From assembly GCA_017477805.1 (NCBI GenBank), contig JAFUUM010000011.1, forward strand, positions 1 to 6,136: a DNA stretch of 6,136 nucleotides, read 5' to 3'. Source of the DNA: Lachnospiraceae bacterium. Lineage in GTDB: Bacteria; Bacillota; Clostridia; Lachnospirales; Lachnospiraceae. The position numbers and the translations under genes were made by a program. Below, in pieces: positions 1 through 5,561 of the stretch (position 1 is the stretch's first letter; the number at the start of each line of letters is the position of its first letter). The notes under the pieces were generated by a model, which was not told the origin of the DNA, ran no database searches, and was given only the letters and a program-made list of their open reading frames with translations.

Positions 1-2552
1 ATTACCGTGCTCTCGGCACCGCCCGACATGTAGCGAAGGACCTCTCCCGTTTCCTCGTCCACGGTTCCGGGTACCAGGGAAATCTCCCAGGAGTTTGCGA
101 TCTCCGGCGCCGCATTGAGGATCAGGTTATAGGAGTTGAAATCCGCGATACCAATGGGCAGATCCCCGTTTCTGAAGTGCTGATAGAAGTTGGGCACATC
201 CACCGGCAGATCGTAGATCGTAAAGAGCTCCGTCAATTCCGTAAAGCCTTCCACTGTGGCTTCCGAGTCAGATTCGATATCCAGCGCCGTCTCTCCGTAG
301 AGTTCTCCTCCGTTCTGGTAGATCAGAGGCGTGGTGCCGTGGAAGTTTCTCATGGCCAGCATGGGGGCCGTGGGATAATACACATTTAATCCCCGCATCT
401 GAAGATCCGGCAGCATGCCGATGAGCTCTTCCATGGTATCCGGAGGGGTCAGCCCCAGTTTCTCCAGGATATCCGTGCGGGTAAAGCAGACATAAAAGTT
501 CATGGTCTCCGGCAGAGAGTACAGGCCCTCTCCCACCACCGAAGGAACCAGGAGGCCGTCACTGTAGCGGCCGAAAACCTCCTTGTAATTGTCAAACTGC
601 GTCAGATCCACCAATGCACCACGGATGGCCATATCAAAAGGTATGGAGTAGTTGATGCCCGTGGCGATATCCGGTGTATCTCCGGAGGCGTTTGACAGGA
701 TCAGCTTCTGGGCATCCGTCATCAGGGAAAGATCCACCTGAATGCCGGTCTTTTTTGTAAAGTCCTCATCGATCATCTTTTGCATGATCTCCACATACTG
801 ACGGGGACGGTTCACCCATACCTGAATATGGGTCTCATCCACGTTGGATGCGGAATAGGACTGACCGAAGAAGGATAAGAAGAACCGCTTGATGTTCATC
901 CAGAGCCTTGCAAAAAGCCCCGGCTTCTTCGGAAGTTTTGCATCGTCCTGATAGAGATAGATGCGGTCAATGGCAAGATCGTTATCTCCGATGAGATCCA
1001 CGAAGTTGGCAATCTGGGTATTGATGGAGTTGACGCTGGTTGCCAGTTCGTCCACCCGGTAAACCAGTTCATCCGGTTCTTCCGCCAGAGTGTTTAACTG
1101 ATCCGCTGCAATGAGCAGATAAGAAAAGGCTGCCACATCTTTGGGCTTATCCGCTCCCACATAGGGATCTGCCGCAGTGGTCACTGCGTAGAGTCTTTCA
1201 ACCCAGTCAAGGAGTCTTGTCTGAACATCCGGGATGTACCTTGTCAGTTTCAGATCCCGGTATTTGTCCTTTCCGGTACCCGCTACCTTCTTGATCTCCA
1301 GGGAAAGGTCGCTGATGCCGCTCATGATCTCATCTGCTTCTTCCAGAGCGTAGCGCAGGGGATCCGCAGAGATGGTCAGGGAGACGGTATGGGTTCCTTC
1401 CTCAAGGTAGACACTGAGCTTTTCACCCTGCTCATCCGTAAAGGAAGAAAGGGTATAACCTGCGGATGCCTTGATGGGATAATCGGAAAATGCGGTACTG
1501 GGGATCTCCCCGTCCACCCGGATATCCGCAAATACGGGGAAGTCGTTTTTCTCCGACTGCCGATAGTTCATGGCCAGGCGGTAATACCCGGCTTTTTCTG
1601 CCGTAAATTCGTAAGTCACTCTCTGACCCGCTTCGTTGAAGGAGTCTTCGTCGATGACGTTTAATACTTTTTCTTTGGGAGACAAGGGGTAAAGGGCGTT
1701 GTCAAATTCTCCCACCGCATGGATGGAGGAATGGCTCCGTTCCGTAAAGTCCTCTGCCTCGATGGTGATGAGTTCCGCTCCGGGTGCCGCCTCGGATCCT
1801 TTGTACTCCGGGATCACCTCGGGAGCGCACAGGGTGATGTTTCCAAGAAGGAGGGTGCCTTCCCGAACACCGATGTTAAACTCATGCTCTCCCGCCGTCA
1901 GTTCCACGAGAAGCGCACCGGAATACCGGTAACTGGCATCCCCAAGATCCTTGTGCTCCCAGCGGATCTTTTTGTCCGGAAGAGAGACGATCTCGTTTCC
2001 GTAGCGGTCGATGTCTGCCTCTCCCTCGGAGATCCAGGTGGTCTCAAAGGCAAGGCTTCGTGCTTCGTAAAAAGGGTATTCACCGTCCACCGCAAAGGAT
2101 AATTCGATGGGCAGGATGGAAGCATCGTAGGACAGATAGTCAAATCCGATGCGGTACTGCGCGGTCTGGGGAACGGATGCCTTCAGCGTCAGCTCATCAC
2201 CGTGAGCCACATCCGCCACGGCACCGCCTTCATAGCCACGGTTGTCCGATGTCAGAAAAGCTGCCGTTGCTTCATCCGCCGCACCCTCTTCCATGGACAG
2301 GATCACCGGTTCTCCGGTATAGACCGGAGCGGTATAGCCTGCGGAAACATGGGTATAATTGGTGGCGAGACGCTCGGTGGAGGTGCTGTCATAGGAAGAA
2401 GCAGCCCCGTTTCCGGAGGATGCGCCTGTTCCGCCTGCTGCCAGAGTCTTCATGGCAGGTGCCCCGGGGAGTGCCGCAAGGGCGGACACCGTCAGGGCCG
2501 TGGCCAAAACCGTGCTTATGGATTTTCGGATGAAGCTGTTTCCACGGATCAT
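1..2552 (-). CDS. Modular extracellular sugar-binding protein of an ABC importer (family 1 SBP with tandem N-terminal CBM-like domains), C-terminus missing
   Basis: The frame is open from ATG at 2552 to the window edge: 850 whole codons, with the stop outside. An in-frame TAA lies five codons upstream and GAGGA sits 6 nt before the ATG, which fixes the start. Residues 1-33 form a signal peptide: basic start with R3, R9 and K10, a hydrophobic core, and a likely signal peptidase I site after Ala31-Pro-Ala33. There is no lipobox cysteine. Two related beta-rich modules follow, about 80-255 and 258-410; each has a 'YRxxxxY...VDGE' core, and the second begins ITIEAEDF as CBM6/35-like domains do. 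Residues 410-535 look helical, and 546-562 is a hydrophobic/basic segment. From about 570 comes the solute-binding fold (IQVWVNRPRQ, FTKKTGIQV, TPDIATGINY). By family it should capture an oligosaccharide for ABC import. The neighbouring GH51 gene suggests an arabinose-containing ligand, which is inference. Permeases would be expected beyond the left edge. Confidence 0.88.
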   Translation of the reverse strand, partial: MIRGNSFIRKSISTVLATALTVSALAALPGAPAMKTLAAGGTGASSGNGAASSYDSTSTERLATNYTHVSAGYTAPVYTGEPVILSMEEGAADEATAAFLTSDNRGYEGGAVADVAHGDELTLKASVPQTAQYRIGFDYLSYDASILPIELSFAVDGEYPFYEARSLAFETTWISEGEADIDRYGNEIVSLPDKKIRWEHKDLGDASYRYSGALLVELTAGEHEFNIGVREGTLLLGNITLCAPEVIPEYKGSEAAPGAELITIEAEDFTERSHSSIHAVGEFDNALYPLSPKEKVLNVIDEDSFNEAGQRVTYEFTAEKAGYYRLAMNYRQSEKNDFPVFADIRVDGEIPSTAFSDYPIKASAGYTLSSFTDEQGEKLSVYLEEGTHTVSLTISADPLRYALEEADEIMSGISDLSLEIKKVAGTGKDKYRDLKLTRYIPDVQTRLLDWVERLYAVTTAADPYVGADKPKDVAAFSYLLIAADQLNTLAEEPDELVYRVDELATSVNSINTQIANFVDLIGDNDLAIDRIYLYQDDAKLPKKPGLFARLWMNIKRFFLSFFGQSYSASNVDETHIQVWVNRPRQYVEIMQKMIDEDFTKKTGIQVDLSLMTDAQKLILSNASGDTPDIATGINYSIPFDMAIRGALVDLTQFDNYKEVFGRYSDGLLVPSVVGEGLYSLPETMNFYVCFTRTDILEKLGLTPPDTMEELIGMLPDLQMRGLNVYYPTAPMLAMRNFHGTTPLIYQNGGELYGETALDIESDSEATVEGFTELTELFTIYDLPVDVPNFYQHFRNGDLPIGIADFNSYNLILNAAPEIANSWEISLVPGTVDEETGEVLRYMSGGAESTV

Positions 2553-2558
2553 ACTAAG

Positions 2559-2563
2559 TCCTC
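2559..2563 (-). promoter_or_regulatory. Ribosome binding site of the solute-binding protein gene
   Basis: GAGGA on the minus strand, 6 nt before ATG 2552. It supports this start, and no other start codon lies between it and the in-frame upstream stop. Confidence 0.7.
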
Positions 2564-2582
2564 GTTGTTACCGGTTCTTTTT

Positions 2583-2605
2583 GCCCGGGTTACCGGGCTT
2601 TTTTT
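2583..2605 (+). terminator. Intercistronic hairpin with a terminator-like T tract facing against the operon
   Basis: Read on the plus strand, GCCCGG (2583-2588), loop GTTA and CCGGGC (2593-2598) are followed by seven T (2599-2605), the form of a rho-independent terminator. Both flanking genes run on the minus strand. In that direction the same hairpin is preceded by A7 and followed by AAAAAGAACC, so it has no U tract and should not end the GH51 transcript. It may stop antisense transcription, or act as an RNA-stabilising or processing hairpin between GH51 and the binding protein. The octamer GTTACCGG occurs at 2567-2574 and again at 2589-2596, so part of the hairpin is repeated just ahead of the binding-protein RBS. 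Confidence 0.55.
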
Positions 2606-2606
2606 C

Positions 2607-4112
2607 TTAAACAGTTACTTCCAGATGCAGTACGGAAGCTGCGGGAATGGTAAAGGTCAGTCTGCTGCCCTCTGCCTTCACGGCATCAAAGGCTTTCAGC
2701 GTTACCTTTTCGGGATCTTCAAAGGTGTTGTGATCGTCGATCTTTCCGTTTACGATCTCTCCGGTCACAGACTTGATATCACCCTCTGCGGTGATGGCGG
2801 TATCAACGTCATAAGCCTCACTGCAGGAAAGGTTTGTCATGGTGATATGGATCTTGCCGTCTTTGCCAAGGGATACGGACTCGGTCAGGTTGGGAACCTT
2901 GTTCTCGTCTTCCAGTCCGATCTCTGTTGTGTCGATATGGCTGTCTAACAGTTCCGCATCCTGATGTACCTTGTACATCTTGAAGATGTGGTAGGTGGGG
3001 GTCTTGATCATCTTTTCGCCGTCTGTAAGGATCACAGCCTGGAGCACGTTCACCATCTGGGCGATGTTTGCCATCCGCACGCGGTCACAGTGCTTGTTGA
3101 AGATGTTCAGGTTGATACCTGCCACCAGGGCATCCCGGATGGTGTTCTGCTGATAGAGGAAGCCGGGGTTGGTTCCGGGTTCCACATCGTACCAGGTTCC
3201 CCATTCGTCAACGATGAGGCCTACCTTACGGTTCACATCGTACTGATCGAGGATGGCGGTGTGACGTCTGATGAGTTCTTCCATCTTCAGCGTCTTCTTT
3301 AAGGTCTTGTACCAGTCTTTCTCATCAAAGTCGGTGGCGCTGCCCTTCTTTTCCCAGGTATCAGGAACCGTGTAGTAATGAAGGGAGATGCCGTCCATGA
3401 AGCCGTGCATCCACTCGGGGGACTTAAAACAGGTCTGGCATACGCCTCTTGTCCATTCGTAATCATCTGCGTTGGCACCGCAGGCGATCTTAAAGATGGG
3501 CTTCTTGGGATCATAAGTGCGGACGTAGGTCTGATAATTGCGGTAGAGGTTTCCGTAGTACTCAGGCGTCATGTTTCCGCCGCAGCCCCAGTTTTCGTTT
3601 CCGACACCAAAGAAGTTGATCGTCCACGGATCTTCCCTGCCGTTTTCTTTTCTTAATTTGGTCATGGGAGAAATGCCGTCCAGGGTCATATACTCTACCC
3701 ATTCGCTCATTTCCCGGACGCTGCCGGATCCCACGTTGCCGTTGATGTAATTCTTACAGCCCAGCTGATCGCAAAGTTCCATGAACTCGTGGGTACCGAA
3801 GCTGTTGTCCTCGGTAACGCCGCCCCAGTGGGTGTTGACCATACATTTTCTCTTTTCCTTGGGACCGATGCCGTCCATCCAGTGGTACTCATCGGCGAAA
3901 CATCCGCCGGGCCAGCGTAGCACCGGGATCCCCATTTCCTTCAGGGCGTCCACCACATCGATCCTCATTCCGTTGCGGTTGGGGATCTCGGAATTTTCTC
4001 CTACATATAACCCTTCGTAGATGCATCTTCCCAGATGCTCCGAGAAGTGTCCCTGCAGTTCGGGATGAAGATGACCCTTTTTATTAAGGGTATTAATAAA
4101 ATAGTGAACCAT
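2607..4112 (-). CDS. GH51 alpha-L-arabinofuranosidase, cytoplasmic
   Basis: This 501-residue protein has the usual length for glycoside hydrolase family 51. It removes terminal alpha-L-arabinofuranosyl groups from arabino- or arabinoxylo-oligosaccharides by a retaining mechanism. The (beta/alpha)8 barrel fills most of residues 20-380. Visible family motifs are LRWPGGCFADEYHW (65-78), a THWGG...FGTHEFM stretch (about 94-111), GVGNENWG (169-176) with Glu173 as expected acid/base, and LIVDEW (299-304) with Glu303 as expected nucleophile. The C-terminal part (about 385-501) matches the beta-sandwich that closes this family. There is no signal peptide, so substrates must be imported, which fits the solute-binding protein gene starting 54 bp downstream. 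The ATG at 4112 has AAAGGA upstream, and the residues after it (VHYFINTLNKKG) resemble the normal family start. Such genes are often called abfA or arfA. Fold and family are near certain; the natural substrate is inferred. Confidence 0.96.
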   Translation of the reverse strand: MVHYFINTLNKKGHLHPELQGHFSEHLGRCIYEGLYVGENSEIPNRNGMRIDVVDALKEMGIPVLRWPGGCFADEYHWMDGIGPKEKRKCMVNTHWGGVTEDNSFGTHEFMELCDQLGCKNYINGNVGSGSVREMSEWVEYMTLDGISPMTKLRKENGREDPWTINFFGVGNENWGCGGNMTPEYYGNLYRNYQTYVRTYDPKKPIFKIACGANADDYEWTRGVCQTCFKSPEWMHGFMDGISLHYYTVPDTWEKKGSATDFDEKDWYKTLKKTLKMEELIRRHTAILDQYDVNRKVGLIVDEWGTWYDVEPGTNPGFLYQQNTIRDALVAGINLNIFNKHCDRVRMANIAQMVNVLQAVILTDGEKMIKTPTYHIFKMYKVHQDAELLDSHIDTTEIGLEDENKVPNLTESVSLGKDGKIHITMTNLSCSEAYDVDTAITAEGDIKSVTGEIVNGKIDDHNTFEDPEKVTLKAFDAVKAEGSRLTFTIPAASVLHLEVTV

Positions 4113-4122
4113 GGTGAATTCG

Positions 4123-4130
4123 TCCTTTCT
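4123..4130 (-). promoter_or_regulatory. Ribosome binding site of the GH51 gene
   Basis: AGAAAGGA on the minus strand ends 10 nt before ATG 4112, slightly longer than the optimal spacing. It is the only purine-rich site close to that start. Confidence 0.55.
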
Positions 4131-4173
4131 TGTAAATACTGGATTTTCATGGGCTCTCGATCATATTGTTTCT

Positions 4174-4193
4174 GTGATTGTTTAAGCATTCAC
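4174..4193. promoter_or_regulatory. Candidate operator in the GH51 leader (imperfect palindrome)
   Basis: A 20-bp sequence with outer arms GTGA and TCAC centred on TTAA; 8 of 10 base pairs are symmetric. An ACTTAAC motif overlaps its right end (4192-4198). It lies downstream of the proposed GH51 promoter, where a bound repressor could block elongation. In AT-rich DNA a palindrome of this quality could arise by chance, so confidence is low. Confidence 0.3.
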
Positions 4194-4228
4194 TTAACTA
4201 CTTCACTTTTTCGTTAACCCGTGCTTAT

Positions 4229-4257
4229 AAAATACTACATCTTTTGCTTAAATACAA
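4229..4257 (-). promoter_or_regulatory. Candidate sigma-A promoter for GH51 and the downstream binding protein
   Basis: On the minus strand TTGTAT (4257-4252), a 17-bp spacer and TATTTT (4234-4229) give a plausible -35/-10 pair, with a start near 4222 and a leader of about 110 nt. The match is only moderate. A second possibility is TTTTTG (4371-4366), a 17-bp spacer and TATACA (4348-4343), which has a better -10 but a poor -35 and would give a leader of over 200 nt. Confidence 0.4.
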
Positions 4258-4370
4258 CGAGGACCCTCTATCCGAAATGACAAATTTAGGACATCATTTT
4301 TGTATATTTTCACGAATAAACCGTTTTACCTCTCCTTTCAATTGTATAAAGCGTTGCAAAAATAGCAAAA

Positions 4371-4388
4371 ACTTTTCTTAAGTAAAGT
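4371..4388. promoter_or_regulatory. Candidate operator next to the regulator promoter (near-perfect palindrome)
   Basis: ACTTTTCTTAAGTAAAGT is symmetric at 8 of 9 base pairs, with CTTAAG at its centre. It ends one base before the -35 box of the regulator promoter, centred roughly 45 bp upstream of the predicted start. That size and symmetry suit a dimeric winged-helix protein. An activator could work from here, or a repressor could exclude polymerase. Assignment to the adjacent regulator is inference. Confidence 0.45.
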
Positions 4389-4389
4389 C

Positions 4390-4418
4390 TTGAAAGATTA
4401 AGTCAATACTGATAACAT
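4390..4418 (+). promoter_or_regulatory. Sigma-A promoter of the regulator gene
   Basis: TTGAAA (4390-4395), a 17-bp spacer and TAACAT (4413-4418) form a good vegetative promoter. The predicted start is near 4425, giving a leader of about 40 nt. One TTAAGT motif (4398-4403) lies inside the spacer and another (4378-4383) just upstream, so binding of a regulator here would affect polymerase directly; autoregulation is likely. Confidence 0.6.
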
Positions 4419-4452
4419 AAAGGCAGTTAATTGTTTTCATTCTACTTAACAT

Positions 4453-4458
4453 AAGGGG
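4453..4458 (+). promoter_or_regulatory. Ribosome binding site of the regulator gene
   Basis: AAGGGG lies 6 nt before ATG 4465. An ACTTAAC motif (4444-4450) is immediately upstream in the leader. Confidence 0.7.
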
Positions 4459-4464
4459 AAAACC

Positions 4465-5403
4465 ATGCTGTACTTACACTCGTTACAAGAAGGAGAAGAG
4501 ATCTTCAAAGCTCTCAGCACTCCCGTACGCTTAAAGATCATGGAACTGATCTGCGAAAATCCGCACATGAGTATGAATGATCTTGCGGAAGCCCTTCAGA
4601 TCACCAACAGTGCCGTTTCCATGCATGTCAAACAGTTAGAGGAAGCAGGACTCATCACCATCCATACCGCCTCCGGCAAGCGTGGCATCATGAAGCAGAT
4701 CCGTCCCAAATACAGCCGGATGATCGTGGACATGGATGCCGGTACCGGCAACGCCGAGCAGTTCTATCAGGATGAGATCTCCATCGGCCACTTTACCGTG
4801 GCGGACATCCATCCCACCTGCGGGCTGGCTACACCTTCCATGCTCATCGGCGAAGTGGACAATCCCAAGGTGTTTACCTTCCCTGACCGTTTCAATGCGG
4901 AAGTTTTATGGCTTGGCTACGGCAGCGTTACCTATACCATTCCCAACAGACTTCGTGCCGGCCAGAAACTGACGGAGATCCAGATCTCCTTCGAGATCAG
5001 TTCCGAGTGTCCGGAATATAAGGAAGATTATCCCAGCGACATCCACTTCATCTTAAACGGGACGGAACTGGGGGTTTGGATCAGCCCCGGAGACTTCGGT
5101 GCCCGCCGGGGTATCTTAAGTCCCAGCTGGTGGCCGGAACTGTTAAATCAGTACGGGCTCTTAAAGACCCTGATCATCAACTCCGCCGGCACCTTTATCG
5201 ACGGCAGTTTAAAGCTTAGTAACACCACCATCGATGACTTAAACATCGACTACAACAGCAACATCGACCTGACCTTTGCGGTCCCCAAGGATACTCCCAA
5301 CTGCGGAGGACTTACCCTCTTCGGGGAAAACTTTGGAGATTACAACCAGAACATCCGGGTGAAGCTTTACTACGAGGACAGCGAGCCTTCCTCCCATGCC
5401 TGA
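4465..5403 (+). CDS. ArsR-like winged-helix transcriptional regulator with a large C-terminal beta-rich putative sugar-sensing domain
   Basis: A 312-residue protein starting at an ATG with a good RBS. Residues 10-85 form an ArsR/SmtB-type winged helix: FKALSTPVRLKIMELI (14-29), a turn and recognition helix with ITNSAVSMHVKQLEEAGL (46-63), and a wing ending near residue 80. The alpha-3 region has no CxC metal site, so metal sensing of the classic ArsR type is unlikely. Residues 105-305 form one conserved-looking domain rich in beta strands, with motifs IHPTCGLATPSMLIGE (115-130), SDIHFILNGTELGVWISPGD (191-210), WWPELLNQYGLLK (222-234), TIDDLNI (255-261) and GGLTLFGENFGDYNQNI (281-297). It resembles regulators of about 300 residues that I recall from Paenibacillus and Clostridia, which as far as I know lack a characterised name. 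Typical ArsR proteins are about 100 residues, so the extra domain is probably the effector sensor. The divergent position suggests control of the GH51/binding-protein operon by an arabinose-related ligand (inference). Confidence 0.85.
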   Translation: MLYLHSLQEGEEIFKALSTPVRLKIMELICENPHMSMNDLAEALQITNSAVSMHVKQLEEAGLITIHTASGKRGIMKQIRPKYSRMIVDMDAGTGNAEQFYQDEISIGHFTVADIHPTCGLATPSMLIGEVDNPKVFTFPDRFNAEVLWLGYGSVTYTIPNRLRAGQKLTEIQISFEISSECPEYKEDYPSDIHFILNGTELGVWISPGDFGARRGILSPSWWPELLNQYGLLKTLIINSAGTFIDGSLKLSNTTIDDLNIDYNSNIDLTFAVPKDTPNCGGLTLFGENFGDYNQNIRVKLYYEDSEPSSHA

Positions 5404-5474
5404 CGGATCACGCCACGGTGCCATGGTTCCTGCCGAGTGGCCATCAGCCCCCGGCACACCTCTATGTTCAAATC

Positions 5475-5520
5475 AAAAAACAGCGTCTGTACCGATCGAG
5501 TACAAACGCTGTTTTTGTTT
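5475..5520. terminator. Bidirectional rho-independent terminator between convergent genes
   Basis: AAAAACAGCGT (5476-5486) pairs perfectly with ACGCTGTTTTT (5506-5516). After one C/A mismatch the stem continues as TGTAC/GTACA (5488-5492 with 5500-5504), with a 7-nt loop. The T-rich tail on the plus strand (TTTTTGTTTT) ends the regulator transcript. The minus strand reads TTTTTTGATTTG after the stem and so can end the ecfT transcript. It lies 72 nt after the regulator stop and about 46 nt after the ecfT stop. Confidence 0.9.
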
Positions 5521-5561
5521 TCGCTTATTATTCTGTTTTGATCCTGTCTTCGCTTCAGCGA

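Larger units (their letters stand above)
4113..4464. other. AT-rich divergent intergenic control region
   Basis: These 352 bp separate the divergent GH51 and regulator genes and are much richer in A+T than the coding sequence around them. I see candidate promoters on both strands, two imperfect palindromes centred on TTAA, and four copies of a hexamer: ACTTAA at 4192-4197 and 4444-4449, and its reverse complement TTAAGT at 4378-4383 and 4398-4403. The seven-base form ACTTAAC occurs at 4192 and 4444. These lie around the plus-strand promoter and in both leaders, as expected for sites of the divergently encoded regulator (inference). Short reading frames here have no convincing ribosome binding site and I do not call them genes. 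Confidence 0.7.

Noticed and set aside
1389..2533. Several overlapping plus- and minus-strand frames at 1389-1664, 1699-1932, 1719-2102, 1898-2143 and 2060-2533
   Set aside because: All lie inside the continuous minus-strand binding-protein frame, whose translation shows coherent domains. Their own translations look random or compositionally biased.
2202..2948. 248-codon open frame on the plus strand
   Set aside because: It lies antisense across the start of the binding-protein gene and the 3' end of GH51, has no recognisable motif, and is explained by the composition of the opposite strand.
4001..4189. 62-codon minus-strand frame overlapping the GH51 start
   Set aside because: It could be a leader peptide translated in another frame, but it lacks a clear ribosome binding site and its second half is GH51 read out of frame.
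4346..4359. Catabolite-control (cre-like) site around ATAAAGCGTTGCAA
   Set aside because: It keeps the AAGCG core but has about four mismatches to the conserved cre positions on the better strand, so it is too weak to call.
4178..4381. 67-codon plus-strand frame in the spacer
   Set aside because: It has no Shine-Dalgarno site or promoter of its own, is low in complexity, and sits over the proposed GH51 promoter.
5550..5561. Short hairpin TCGCTTCAGCGA after the ecfT stop
   Set aside because: Only four base pairs are possible with a normal loop and there is no T tract; the terminator at 5475-5520 explains termination.
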